From Rhizophagus sp. LPA8_4_AMF (lineage: Eukaryota; Glomeromycota; Glomeromycetes; Glomerales; Glomeraceae), in assembly GCA_021464525.1 (NCBI GenBank), contig JADRCO010000081.1, positions 1 to 56,788 on the forward strand: a stretch of DNA of 56,788 nt, read 5' to 3'. Made by a program: the position numbers and the translations under genes. Shown one piece after another: positions 12,999 through 25,168 of the stretch (position 1 is its first letter; every line of letters starts with the position of its first letter). The notes beneath the pieces were generated by a model, which saw only the letters and a program-made list of their open reading frames with translations, was not told the origin of the DNA and searched no databases.

Positions 12999-14059
12999 AT
13001 GTGAGTACTCTTCGCTTGCATAATTAATACCGGCTGGATATCTTACTAATAACTTATTACCGGTCTTAACAATAGGACCAGAATAAATTCACAGGCAGGA
13101 AGTCGATCCCGTTCTCGGAGCCGTTCTCGTAGTCCACGCTCGCTTTCAGGATCGCGTTCTAGAAGTCGTTCTTATTCTTCTTATTCCTCAAGAAGCCGGT
13201 CACGATCCTACTCTAGAAGTCGATCGCGATCTTTATCGTACTCACGTAGTCGTTCTCGTTCACCTTATTCACGTAGACGACGTTCTTTATCTCCACTTCC
13301 TACGAAGATTATGGTTAATAAGTTGACAAAAAATGTTACAGATGCACATTTACAAGAAATATTTGGTGCGTTTGGACGAATTCATCGTGTGGAAATGGCT
13401 CTTGATGATAAATGCAAGTATCATGATTTACCTTTTTTCGTACATGATTGAATTTTAATCTAACCTTTTTATACGATCTTTTCTTATAGGGCAAACGAAC
13501 AAAGGAATAGCTTATATTGATTATGAAACTAGGGCTGAAGCAGAAAGAGCGATTAGTTATATGGATGGAGTACGTATGGACTTGCTTACATAGAACAAAT
13601 GTATTAACATTTCTAAATTATTTATTTATTTAATTTTCTTTTTTTTTGTATAAGGGTCAACTGGACGGCTCGTCATTATCTTGTACATTCGTGCCTCGTC
13701 GGCCGCTTTCTCCATTACCACCTAGACGCAGAGGTATTGTAATAAGTAAAATATCGATGTATAATCAATAGATTTCATTTATAGGAATATTTCTAATTTA
13801 CTTAGGTGGAAGATTTAATTCATCACCTCCACGTCGTTTTATGGCGAGTAGTTATCGCGCTCGGGGCAGATCTCCATTGCGCCGCTATTCAAGATCCAGA
13901 TCAAGAACACCAATTCGTCGAAGGCGTTCATATTCATACAGTTCGTATAGTTCACGGAGTAGATCAAGATCACCCTATTCCAGAAGTCGTAGTAGAAGTT
14001 ACTCACCAAGAAGTCGATCGAGAAGCCGCAGTCGAAGCAGAAGCCGTAGTCGTCATTGA
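12999..14059 (+). CDS. RNPS1-like SR protein (RS-RRM-RS)
   Basis: About 250 residues: Arg/Ser-dipeptide domain, one RRM, Pro/Arg linker, second RS domain ending SRSRSRH. The RRM reads KIMVNKLTKNVTDAHLQEIF, AFGRIHRVEMAL, then GIAYIDYETRAEAERAISYM and DGGQLDG, the pattern of RNPS1. That protein is a splicing activator and a subunit of the ASAP complex attached to the exon junction complex. Exons: 12999-13000, 13076-13413, 13490-13569, 13655-13733, 13806-14059. No in-frame ATG precedes the RRM in exon 2. The start is best explained by an ATG split by the first intron (AT at 12999-13000, donor GTGAGT, G at 13076). The second intron appears to use a GC donor (GCAAGT at 13414). Nuclear. Family call strong; the start is inferred. 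Confidence 0.82.
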
Positions 14060-14958
14060 GATTCTATGACTCAGACATTTATCTTCTTTTTTTCTTTCTT
14101 TTTTTTTCAATTACACTATATTTTTTTTTTGTTTGTTCTTTTGGTTTTTTATTTGTCTATGCTAAAAAAAAAAAATTTTTCGAAAGCTTATAACCCTTTT
14201 CTTTCCTGTTGTAACCTATATACTTACTTAATACTTGATTCTAGGAACTTTGATTTACCGTGTGTATGAAAACTGGAGAATCGATGATAGATTATTTGTG
14301 TAAATGGTTACTTTTCCTGCACACTATCAGAATTTCAATTTAAAACGTTATACAATTATTAAAAAATATTTTTTAATCTTTCCAGAGATTTCTGTAAATT
14401 TCCGAGTTTTTTTTTTTAAACATTAAAGAACCAGCACAGTTTGAATTAACTAAGAATCAATGTGAGTTTTTTTTGTTCATTTATTTGTGTAATTGATTTT
14501 AGCGGATGAATGTTACTAATTTTTGTTTGATTTTTGTATAGAAATTCATTTTATTTTTTTATTTTTTAAGATAGGAACTTAATACAGGCAATGTTTATTT
14601 TTATATATTTATTGTATTCGTGCAAGAATATCTCTTTTTTTTTAAAAAAAAAAATAAAATAAAAAAAAGTAAAAAAAATAAATATTTAATAGTAGTTGAT
14701 TTATTTTGGATTTTATTGTTTCTAAATATATTTGTGACCTTTGAAAGATTATGCAGTTATAGTGATAGTTTTATGTATTTTATTTCCGTATTATAAATAA
14801 CTAATATATTAATGATTCTACATTAAAATACTTTTAAATAACTTTGAAACCGAAATATCGAGATTAGATTTAATTATGATTCGTCTCTTACTCTAATTTC
14901 AGTTTTCCGTATTGTCTGGTTTATCAAGATCCTTATGTATCGTGAAAAAAAGAAAAGT
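14060..14958. other. Convergent 3' intergenic region
   Basis: About 900 bp between two convergent genes (RNPS1-like and ERD1-like). It is very AT-rich with long T and A runs (for example 14090-14130, and 14635-14690 where a T run is followed by A runs and could fold). It should hold both 3' UTRs. No gene supported. Confidence 0.45.
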
Positions 14959-16356
14959 TCATTCTTTTAACTCTATGTCAGAAGAATTATGATCTCTAAG
15001 TTCTACCATACTGTAAGCACCGCTTTTTTTATCAAATTTTTCTACATGAGCACTTTCCAATCTAAAAAACATCCATAACCAACGTCGCATAACCTCTAAG
15101 AGTTCCATTAAAAAAACACCACCCTCCAATTGATGTATAATATGTAAATGAGATGATAATTTCAAAGACCACGTAAATCTAAGTAAAAAATCTATAAATA
15201 TTGCTACATAATATATAAAACTTTCATTGAAGTGCAAATTCGATCGAAGTTGTAAACCAGGTATTAAAGTGCCTGGATATGCTGGTGAAAAGAAATCTAG
15301 TTTCCAATCCATTACAACATCCCAGTAAAAAGAATACATAGAATTAAAAGCTACTGATATTATCCTAATAATATTAAAAAGTATCTTTAAATTTAATCAA
15401 ATTAGGAGAAAATATTAAACCAAACCAAAAATTATATATTTACCATAATCTAAATAAAGTGGAATGAGAAACCCATACAATTGATTGAGCTGTAAGAGCT
15501 TCGTATTTATACCATTTTTGTAATACTGAAAATAATATAACGGGAAATGCTGAAGCGTATTTAAAAGCATTAAATAAATGACGTTTGTCGTTACGATTAG
15601 ATCCGATATATTCTGTCATACACTGCTTAAACCTAATAACGTATGGAATGCTTTTCAAAAGAGTGTAAAATATCAGCTATAAAATACGTTAAGTGTAAAC
15701 CGAGCGTGACATAAATTTAATTACCTAGTAAATAAAGGAGCTATTATATAATTCCAACCTCTATTTCCTACATAAACTTCATCATAATGGAATAAAATAC
15801 GTCCTGTGACATATAAATCGCCAAATACTTTGGCAAAACTAGTCAAAATATCAGCCATTATTACGTCCGCAAAAGATATATCGCTACTAAAAGAAAACAC
15901 AATTCTTCGAATACACCTATTTGAGAATAATGTTAGAAAATAAAGTATATAAAGATTTTTAAACCAATTAGGAACGCTAACTGACCGCAAAAATCTCATT
16001 CTTTCTTTTTTCCTACAACAATTGAAGGGACATATTATGATGGCAAAAACGATAATATAACAAACTAAAGGAATTGAAGTCCATTCTATTATTTCTGTTT
16101 CAACACCACCAGTTACTTGCCAAAAGATAACTAAATTTAACCCAATCCAAGACGTAAATATGAATGCTAAATTATAAATGGCTTTATGAGAAGAAGGAGT
16201 ACTATTATTTTTGTCAAAAAGATGTGGAACGTCTATAGAAAGCCAAGAAAGTATTTGCAAATTAGATCCCCATGCCCAAAGGCCTATTACGGAAATAATG
16301 AGTACACGATAAGGCAAAGGAAAAGTATTAGAAAAGTTCCACTCTATGGTGGACAT
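14959..16356 (-). CDS. ERD1-like EXS-domain membrane protein
   Basis: Three exons (16356-15725, 15650-15444, 15364-14959) give 414 residues with many hydrophobic segments. The EXS signature is clear: FADVIMADILTSFAKVFGDL and, after the second splice, VAFNSMYSFYWDVVMDW. The short form without an SPX domain matches yeast Erd1 rather than XPR1/Syg1. Erd1 acts in the Golgi in retention of ER luminal proteins and glycosylation, and has been linked to recycling of the phosphate released by glycosylation. It ends in a charged cytosolic tail (DIELKE). Next gene upstream on the same strand is the NIPA transporter, ending 392 bp away. Function in this fungus is by family only. Confidence 0.85.
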
Positions 16357-16747
16357 TTTGGTTTTTTTATTTGTTTATCGTAGAGCCATGTATTTAATGT
16401 AGAGGCTGCCAAGAATATCATCTATTTACAACTAAATTAATTATAATGATCTAAAAATACCTCAATTTCAATTATACTAATTTCTAAATACGATGCATAT
16501 GTATTCGTGCAACCGCCGATCTCAAACACGTACGATAATTAACTTTGTGTGATCAAAGATTATAATATTATAAATATTATTAAAATCATCTATGAATTAG
16601 CAATAATCACTTTATACTTTTACAAGAATAACTGTACAACAAAAGGGAGTGTTAATTACCCTGCAATTATTGATATTCTTAACCTACTAAGTGTGAAAAA
16701 TTATTATAGTATATATCGTTAAAATCTTATAATTGTCCTTATTGTTC
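16357..16747. other. Intergenic between ERD1-like and NIPA genes
   Basis: 391 bp between two minus-strand genes. It should contain the NIPA 3' end and the ERD1-like promoter. AT-rich; no additional gene or repeat recognised. Confidence 0.45.
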
Positions 16748-18229
16748 TCAGTCTTCTTCGGAATCTGTTGAGTCATCATTTAATTGTGTTAATCCTAAGT
16801 TTTCTAAGCGATTTTCTTCATCAAAAGCATTAAATAAAGTCGCATCTCTCGTTCTCATTAAAGAATCGCGTCCTTCTCCCGATATTGATGATCTTAAAAT
16901 CCCAGTTCCAGTTTGCATTGATCTAAGTCCATCATTTTTTGCTGTATTTAATAAATATACTCCTGCAAATATTGTAAGGAATCCACAAAATAAGCTAACA
17001 ACATTCATACTCTCTGTATTAAATCCTCGAAAAAGAAGAACTGATGCGAAAATCGTTGATGTTGTAAAAAATACGTAATATATAGGATTTACTCTAACGA
17101 GAGAAAAAAAAGAAAAAGTAAATAAATTACTTTAATTCCTATGTAAACTTTTTAAAAACATTATGAATTATTACTTACATATTAGTTTCAAATTGATCTA
17201 ATGCTTTGTTAAAATAATTCATTTGTATCAATATGCAAAGAGTAGATATGATAATAAACACATACGTTGATGGATGAGTTAATTGATTATTGCCTGCAAA
17301 GGTGAGCTTTAATGCAATGCCAAATCCTTTACAAGACATCACTGATATTGATCCAACTAATGAACAAATTGAAAGATACACCAAGGGATCTTTTCTGCCA
17401 TATTTAGGTACTATATGATATATAGCAAAAACCGTATAAAAACCGACTATTACAATATAAATTAAAAATCCTATATAGTTTTTTTTTAAGAAAAAAAAAA
17501 ATTTAATTAAGTTCGAAAAAAAAAAAAATATTTTAATTAATTAAAAAATCAAAATTCACAAATGGTTGACATACCAGGTTTAAGGGCAAATTGTAAAATT
17601 TGGTCGACAGTTTTAATTTCTTTATCTTCAGGTGAGTGAAGCACTATCATGATGGATCCAATTAAACATAACCCACAACCAACTGTTCCTATCCGCCCAA
17701 GACTCTCTTTAAGAAAGAATGATGCCAAAACAGCTCTATTATATAAAATTTTATTTAAGATATCGATCATATGTATGTGAAAGTACTCAACTTTCTACAC
17801 TTACCCAATTAAAACACTAAGAGCACCAAGAGGTGTTACAAGTATGGCAGGCGCAAAGGAGTAAGCCGCAAAATTTAACAATTCTCCAAAAACCACTATT
17901 TAAATAAAATTAATTATTTCGTTTATATATTATTTCTATTCTTAAATATAATATAGTCAATGAACCTACTTGTTGCCATTCCTAACCACCAAATTGGGTT
18001 TTTTAAATAACTATGATCATCACCAGCGAACCCTAAAGGTGAATAAAAAATTTCAAAACACTTGTAGCATATAAAACAATTTTTGGAAAAAAAAATATAT
18101 CTTTTAAAATCTACCATGTCTATCGTTTGCATCTATTAGTCCCTTTTTTGTTATAATAAAAGACGTGCCAATCAGCAGACTGGAGGCGACGGCTAACGTC
18201 AACCCAATGTATTTATCGTTTATGCTCAT
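16748..18229 (-). CDS. NIPA-type magnesium transporter
   Basis: Start ATG at 18229 (MSINDKYIGLTLAVASSLL). About six exons assemble into a NIPA (DUF803) protein with roughly nine hydrophobic segments: GTSFIITKKGLIDAN, then NPIWWLGMATMVVFGELLNF, YSFAPAILVTPLGALSVLIG, then AVLASFFLKESLGRIGTVGC and IMIVLHSPEDKEI, then VYLSICSLVGSISVMSCKGF, and a Ser/Asp/Glu-rich cytosolic tail (STDSEED). NIPA proteins move Mg2+ at the plasma membrane and endosomes. The splice joins (for example phase-1 A|TG giving MATMVV, and GG|A giving LIGAVL) restore conserved family blocks, so the model is good. Divergent from the Nup358-like gene, 656 bp between starts. Confidence 0.9.
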
Positions 18230-18885
18230 TCGTTGACACTTATATGTGAAGTTCAAATTGGAAAAAAAAATAACGATTTGTCTATAGACACGTCGATTTT
18301 TAGAAAATGTCGCCAGGACAAGTAATATGGAAATTGTAGAAAAGCAATTTGAACAGGCTCAAAAAACTATATAGATCAAGTAAGGCGATGTAAAAGAATG
18401 TTGTTATATTTCCCTATTAGATTAACGGGAATAAATGGTATGACTGCAAGGTAAATAAACCGGGTTCGTAAATACAGCTCCGGTAAATAATCTGATCGTT
18501 ATAATTTTAAAGGAAGAGGACTCTTCCTATAACAAGTTTAACGAACCTTTTAACAGATTTGAAAAGGAAAATATCTTAACAAAATTGTTTTTTTTTTGAT
18601 TCGTTGAAAGGGCCGAAATTGGCTGCATCCGGCGAATTTGTCAATTTCGGAAATTTTATCATCGATCTTTGATAAAAAGAAACTACTGTAACAATTTGAA
18701 ACAAGTTTTTAAACATGTTTGCAATTTATTCATAATATATTTAGAATTTTAATTAGCTGCTAAAAATTTCACATGATTTTGTACTATTTATATTTTAACT
18801 AGATCTTGTAACACATGAAATTTGCCTATTAGAAATAAATCTTTTAAAACGCGTTGATATTTTTAATCGCAAGTTCCTTGTACAA
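18230..18885. promoter_or_regulatory. Divergent intergenic region, NIPA and Nup358-like genes
   Basis: 656 bp with no supported gene. It includes a region of higher GC with repeated CCGG/CGG words (18440-18500, 18608-18650) resembling the short motifs at the left edge of the window, perhaps decayed repeat DNA. Promoters for both flanking genes should be here. Confidence 0.4.
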
Positions 18886-21800
18886 ATGAGTCGTTTCACC
18901 CCATCTAAACCACTCTTTAAAGATAGCAAAGCAATCGATAATTATGTTTTATACAATTTTGGAAAAAAGCCAACTTCGGGCCAAATTAAACATTACTGGC
19001 TCTCTATTGCAAAAATGTATTTTAGTGTCGGAAATTACAGTATGACCGCTGAATTTCTCTTTAGACTTATATTAATAAGCCCTCAGAATTACGAGGTGAA
19101 CTCTTGAAACAAGGTCATTTTTATTTTACGTATGAAAACATTCATCGTATATTTACTAACGTATACAGCAGAACAGGCTTTAGAATTACTAGGTACTACA
19201 TACAGAAAACAAGGACAATTGTCAAATGCATTAGAATATTACGAAAGGTATATAAAGTTATTCAAATTGCAACCCTATTAAATTCTTATGTATTAAAATG
19301 AACAATTTTGTACAGAGCTCTCTCCACTCCAAATGCATCACAAACTCTTGCGCATGATGGTAAAATTTCTGTTATCATTCTGGATATTATATTTTTATTT
19401 GTATTAAATATACAATTTTTGAGTTTATTTAAATCCATAAGCTGCTGAGCTCTGTATCCAACTAGTGAAGAAACAAAAAGAAGAATCTGAAATTAAAAAT
19501 TTGATGACAAAAGCTCTATACTGGATAGAAAGGTTCGGCGTCAAACGTAAACTAAAATTTAAAGATTAATAATAATTTTTGCATGTTTGTTAATTCTTAG
19601 AAAACGTTCATTGAATAATAATAAATATGACCCTCAAGCAGTTCAATTGTTGCAAAAAATATATGTTATTTTGGTTCGCCATGCCGAAAAGCAATTAGAT
19701 AAGCGTTCATGTCTGAAACGTCGGGAAGGAATGCCACCAGGTTTTAATATTTTAATTATTTAATTATTGAAACTGTTTAAATTTCTTTGTTTACTTACAA
19801 TAAATATTTCTAATATTCAAGTGGTGAACATCAAATGGATTGATGAGTCTGTAAAAGACCTAATCTCATCAGAAGAAACATTTATTGACCCATTATTACA
19901 TATACTGTTGACCAAGAGTTTGCTTAAAATTCAAGATTATCAACGGTAGAATTGCCCAATTTTCGATTTTTAATATGTTTAATATATTCCCGAAATCTAT
20001 TATTAATTATTTAATTATTATTATTCTTATCTAATTATTACTCTTATACTTTGTTAGAGCATGGAAACACGTAATGCAACGGCGGTATAATTTTGTTGAT
20101 AGTCTAGAATGGAATACTTTTGTCAAAACAACATTTCCAAAGTTTAAATTGGAGGCTACTATCGATAATCAAAAAGAGCCTTTACATGAACCCACCGAAT
20201 TAATATTTTTTGCAAATGATAATGTTGTGAGGTTATCCTTGAATATGAGGTAAATCGTTTGCAAATATTCAATTTTTTTTTTTGTTTAGTACCACATTAT
20301 TATTTAATTTAACATAGGTCCCCAGAAGAATCCGATAGACTTGTGAATGAATTTTCGGAATTAGTTAAAACTTGGGAAATTCCGAAATCGCAAAACGCTC
20401 AGTTATTGGAGAAGTGGACGCGTTTTCAACAGGTTTTTATTATCATCATTTATATTATTGAAATTATTGAAATTATGAATCATAATTATTAATCATTCAA
20501 TAAAGGAATATCTTTCAAGAAGTTTACGACATGACGGTTACTTCCAATTATATCTTGCCACCTCTGATTTAATACAATTTCAAAATGCTTCCGCAATACA
20601 AAAAAATCAAGACCACCTAAATGTTGCTTACTTAAAATTCAAATCATGTTTATATTTCCGGCGTGAAACTTTCCGCGATCCTGCACGTCCGATCAGCCAC
20701 TTTATTTATCTAATGTGCCAACGCATTAGCGATGTTTCTCATCAACTTCTTATTTTATTGCAATGTTTTGATTATTCGTGGTTAAACAAAAAAGAGGAAG
20801 CGGATAATATTTTTAGGTTATATTCTGAAAATGAAGATAATATTACACAAAATTTCGTTTTGCCTGGGCATAAAAAGCTTCTTAAAACCTTATACAAAGA
20901 AGTTGGCAAAGAAGATCTAACAGAATCGAGTACATTAAAATGGTTATCTAAAAAGGCTCTCCAGGTGGATAAAATAGCATTTTGCGCCCCATACGACCTG
21001 GATAGGTACCTTCTCTCTATTTTTTTTTGTACTTATTATATTGTCGCTAATTTAATTTGGTTAAATTACCAGATTCTTAATGGCCGCAACTTGGTATATA
21101 GAAAATGGAGAGATTAGAGATCTTCTAAGACATATTTTCCCTAATTTACAAGATTGCCTTAAGGTTTTTTTGTTTTTTTATGCAATATAAATTATTATAT
21201 ATAGTAGTTTAATTGTGTTTAAACTTGTTTATTTTAAATAGATAAAAGGATCAGAAAAACCTGCGAATAAGCAAGAGTCGCCTGTAAATGCTTTAGCTTC
21301 CTTATTTGAAAATCTATCTACACGTGATCGACTTTTGACCAATTGGGAGAAGTTTTTATCAGAAAGAAATGTTACTACAAAAAAAAGTTCTATCGTTGAA
21401 ATTCCAACATTGGTGGACATTGAATTTTTCCTCTTAATTTTATTGATACAAAGACAATATCATTGTATTATCAGGTTAAGAGCCGAAACTTTAGGTCAAA
21501 TTTTATATTTGGCATCAAAAGGTTGTTGGAAAGCTAGTACAAACCAGAAAAAGTTTTGGCAAACGTTGCTATCATTTTACGGGAAGGTATGTAACGAAAA
21601 CATTAAATCATTATTTAAGTTTTAGGAAAGATTAAAAACTTTTTTACGTGATAGAATGATCCGGATAAGCGTATTTATACTAGTGATCTGATGTCTAATG
21701 AGGAATTTACACAATGCCTTCGAGAAATTCGTGGTGATATTAATATGCAGGATTATGATTATATTGATGATCATGTCGTGAATTTGCAAAAAGACTTATT

Positions 21801-24800
21801 TTTAATTATGGCCGTATTATATAAGGTGCGTACATAATATTTCCGTATCGATTTGAAAAACTAAAATAGCTAATCCCTATATGATGAAAATGTAGTCGAT
21901 GATTATTCATCATCACAAATCACGATCTGCTGAAGGTCTACGTTGTTTAGAAATTCATCAAAATTGGGATCAAAATATTTCGAAAAAAGTATCTGCTAGT
22001 TTTTCGTTATATGAAAAACTTTTTATTTTTGATACCGAAATTGAAGAACCGGGATATCGAATGTGAGCCTTTGAATAATTTCTTAATATATTATGGGATG
22101 ATATTATGGTTACATTATATTTATATTATATAACCATCAATATTTTTTAGGTTTATTCCTGATAATAAAGATCCAGGAGCAAATGATTTAACCGAACACT
22201 TGTCTTCAATATTCAGTCAAGATGAGCCTATAGTGCAACAAGAAGATGTATCGATTGACGATTTTGATACTATTTTAGAAGAGGATTTTGTGATACACCA
22301 GACAGTTATGCCATTCGAAGATAAAAAAGATGATGATGATGAAAATATCAAACCTATAATAAAGCGCGTTGTTATTTCAACCGAACCCTTGAAACAAGAA
22401 GAGGATATTATTCCAAACGAACTTTCGACTGAACCCTTGAAACAAGAAGAGGATATTATTCCAAACGAACTTTCAACCGAACCCTTGAAACAAGAAGAGG
22501 ATGTCATTCCAAACGAACTTTCGACTGAACCCTTGAAACAAGAAGTGGATGTCATTCCAAACGAACTTTCAACCGAACCCTTAAAACAAGATGAGGATAT
22601 TATTCCAAACGAAATTACTAACGAAGAAGAGTTAGACGGTTTTGATGATAATTTAGAGCCAAGTGAGAATTTGAATGAACAATACCCCTCTACGAGTTTC
22701 ACATCAAAGGAAGTTTTTGATATCCAGGATGATGATGATGATGATGTGGATTTGAGTCAAGATGAAGATTTGATTCAATTTGGTCAAGATATACCCATAC
22801 ATCTAAAGCCTTCAGCTGGTGCCGATACCTCGTTCGTATCTTTTGATAATAACCAATTCGAAGAAGATTTGGAAGCAAGTATGATAGAAAATGCAAGTGA
22901 TGATAATTCTTTCAAAGATAATGCTCCTAAAGTTGACGATGTAAGTTATTTAGAAATTTAATTATACAATAATTTGCATTTATGTGATATTCAATTAATA
23001 TTTTAATATTTTGCAATTTCAAATTAGTCGCTAAATAATAGTTAGTGCACAACAATTTCAGGATATGATTATTCAAATATCTCTTATATAGAAACAATAA
23101 ATTTGCTCTTCTAAATACTGTATAAAACATAATTTTTTATTTTATTTCTACGGTCTAGCTGCGAAATTAATGATTTTTGCTTTTCTATTACTCTCGATTG
23201 CTCATAACTTTGTGAAGCTTCCGCCTGTAGGGAATCGTAGGGAACATCCCCCACCCTTTGCCCCTAACAACTATAACAACGCTTTCAAGGACTTTTGCAT
23301 ATCCTTTCTTATTCAATGATGCTAATTAGTAGATCGAAATTCTATCGCATGATCAAAGATTTCCTTGCCAAAAGTGATGATATTTGGCGTAACTTTTTGA
23401 GTAATAGTGAAACATAAACATAATCATGAAAATTTTAGCGAAAACGGAATGTTGGCAGAAATTATTTAGTATAGCCGCATGTATAACGAGAAGAAATCCT
23501 ATTATTACGGGTTAAGAATCGAAACTTAAAATGTCCGCTATTCCAATTTTCTTCATTTTATTAGAAGATTTTGCTTTAAAAATTTTAAAATTGTTAATCA
23601 TACAACCTGGACCGTTGTAACCTAGATTATGATAATTGATGTAATTTATTTATTAAAGAGGAAGATAATTGATTCAAATGAATTTTGAGGTAGTTAGACC
23701 GTCCCAGATCTTAGGATAATGAATTCTGTTATGAAGTTTGAATTCCGGAAAGCAATCTGGATGTTCGGTTCTATGACAAAGTTGGTATAGAAACGATAAT
23801 ACCTATAAAACTAACACTTTAAAAGTGTATACTTTACCGGAACAATTATGGTAAGAAAATTTTTCGGACTTTCACTATGATAGTTTTTTGAAAAATGTTA
23901 TGATAGTAATAAGTCACCAGTCACCTACAAATTATTATGATTATTGCGCGAATATTAACTTTTTTTTTATTTTTTGTGGATTAAATAAAGTTATTCGAAA
24001 TTTTAATTAATATTTCAATATACTTTATTTTTTAAATAATTTATTTGTTATAAAATATATTGTATTATTTATTACAAGATAAATGAAATAGTTAGCAAGT
24101 TATTACATAAGTTAAGAAAAATATTTGTTATCGGTTATCTATTAATTGTAAACCAAATTAGTGATTTTTATGATAATACATTAACAATCATTTAACAATT
24201 TTATTCAAAATATAAAGTATAATAAAACAAATTATTTTAATGCTGCAATAATACCTAAAATTTCTATTAACTGTTAATATCTTTAATTTTCAATTTAAAT
24301 ATGACCAGTTTTTTGACAGTAAATGTAATTCAATTTGGGGACCTAATCCATAAAAGACAGGTTAATTAATAAAAAAAATGTTTACAATGGGGAATATTTG
24401 CGCAATAATTATAACTTGAAAACGGAAACCGTTATCAAGTCCGAAGCGCATTCTTCGTATGGATAACACAATAACAGATAACTAGTTTAAGTTTGATATA
24501 GAATAAAGTATATTTAAATAATCACTCATATATACTCATTAGGGAATTTCAAAATTTTAATATATACTATACATCAAATTAAATAATATTTTTCATTGAA
24601 TATTTAATTGAAATTTCTTATTTTCTCGTTTAATGGTTTTAATTGATGAAGAAAACGAGCATGTTTGATGTTTGTGGCATCTTTCGAAGAATGTGATAAG
24701 TCTAAATAAAATCTAAATTTTTAAAAAATTTCTGTTTAGGATATGCTTAATCTAATTATATACTGTATATATTATTTTTTGACAAATAATTTAGTATATA

Positions 24801-25028
24801 GAATCAATGGAAAAAGAAATAACACTATTGAAAAAAAAGCTAGCGATTAAACAATCTATGTCATTATCTTCGCATCTAGCAGGTCGACATCTTATTTTCT
24901 TCTAATTTCTCCTCTTAAAATCGATTCATGGAATACTATTTTTTTTTTACGTTATTAACGTTAACTATTAATTTACCATATAATTTTTCTTTTGAATACT
25001 ATATTAAGTCAAATCTGGACCAATTTAA
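18886..25028 (+). CDS. RanBP2/Nup358-like TPR protein
   Basis: At least 14 short exons join in phase. The N-terminal 850 or so residues follow the TPR/helical domain of animal RanBP2/Nup358: an N-terminal HYWLSIAKMYFSVGNY helix pair, a TPR (ALELLGTTYRKQGQLSNALE), KALYWIER, then RRYNFVDSLEWNTFV (human SSLEWN), the helical block around CQRISDVSHQLLILL, and VDIEFFLLILL before CWKASTNQKKFWQ. Next come an acidic region, five 16-residue repeats (STEPLKQEEDIIPNEL type, 22377-22616) and acidic linkers. The end is uncertain. A stop occurs at 22961 if the last intron is retained. If the donor at 22941 joins an acceptor at 24794, a coiled-coil exon (SMEKEITLLKKKLAIKQ) and a stop at 25028 follow. No Ran-binding domain or zinc finger is visible. 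The homology is from memory of the human sequence. Confidence 0.65.
22377..22616 (+). repeat. Five tandem 48-bp coding repeats
   Basis: In-frame units at 22377, 22425, 22473, 22521 and 22569 each encode a 16-residue acidic/amphipathic repeat. Units 1, 3 and 5 begin TCAACC and units 2 and 4 begin TCGACT. This alternation suggests duplication of a 96-bp dimer. Units 3 and 4 read DVI where the others read DII. Near identity at DNA level points to recent expansion. Confidence 0.9.
22941..24794 (+). other. Possible 1.85-kb intron or intergenic stretch
   Basis: No open frame with coding character. The stretch begins with a good donor (GATGTAAGT) and ends with an acceptor (AATAATTTAG) that restores phase 0 into a coiled-coil exon. 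It is about twenty times longer than the other introns of this gene. It may hold inserted repeat DNA; I see no clear terminal inverted repeat. Confidence 0.4.
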
Positions 25029-25168
25029 CTCACAAGTCACAAGGTCCCACATCCGATGGCATTGGTGGCTTGTTGAAGTCAGCTGATAATAATGATTACA
25101 TAAAAGATTTCTGCAAAATTTTTTTCTTTTTTTGCAACCGATTCGCGTTTAAAAATTTGTCTTTTAAC

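Noticed and set aside
13806-14069. Alternative 87-codon plus-strand frame over the second RS domain
   Set aside because: The in-phase frame encodes an RS domain joined by splicing to the RRM; the His/Val-rich alternative is a frame shadow.
18455-18490. GGTTCG-containing stretch resembling a tRNA B box
   Set aside because: No matching A box, acceptor stem or cloverleaf could be formed around it.
22217-22702. Open frame of 161 codons on the minus strand
   Set aside because: It is the antisense of the five 48-bp repeats in the Nup358-like gene; its repetitive Cys/Ser composition is a by-product of the plus-strand repeats.
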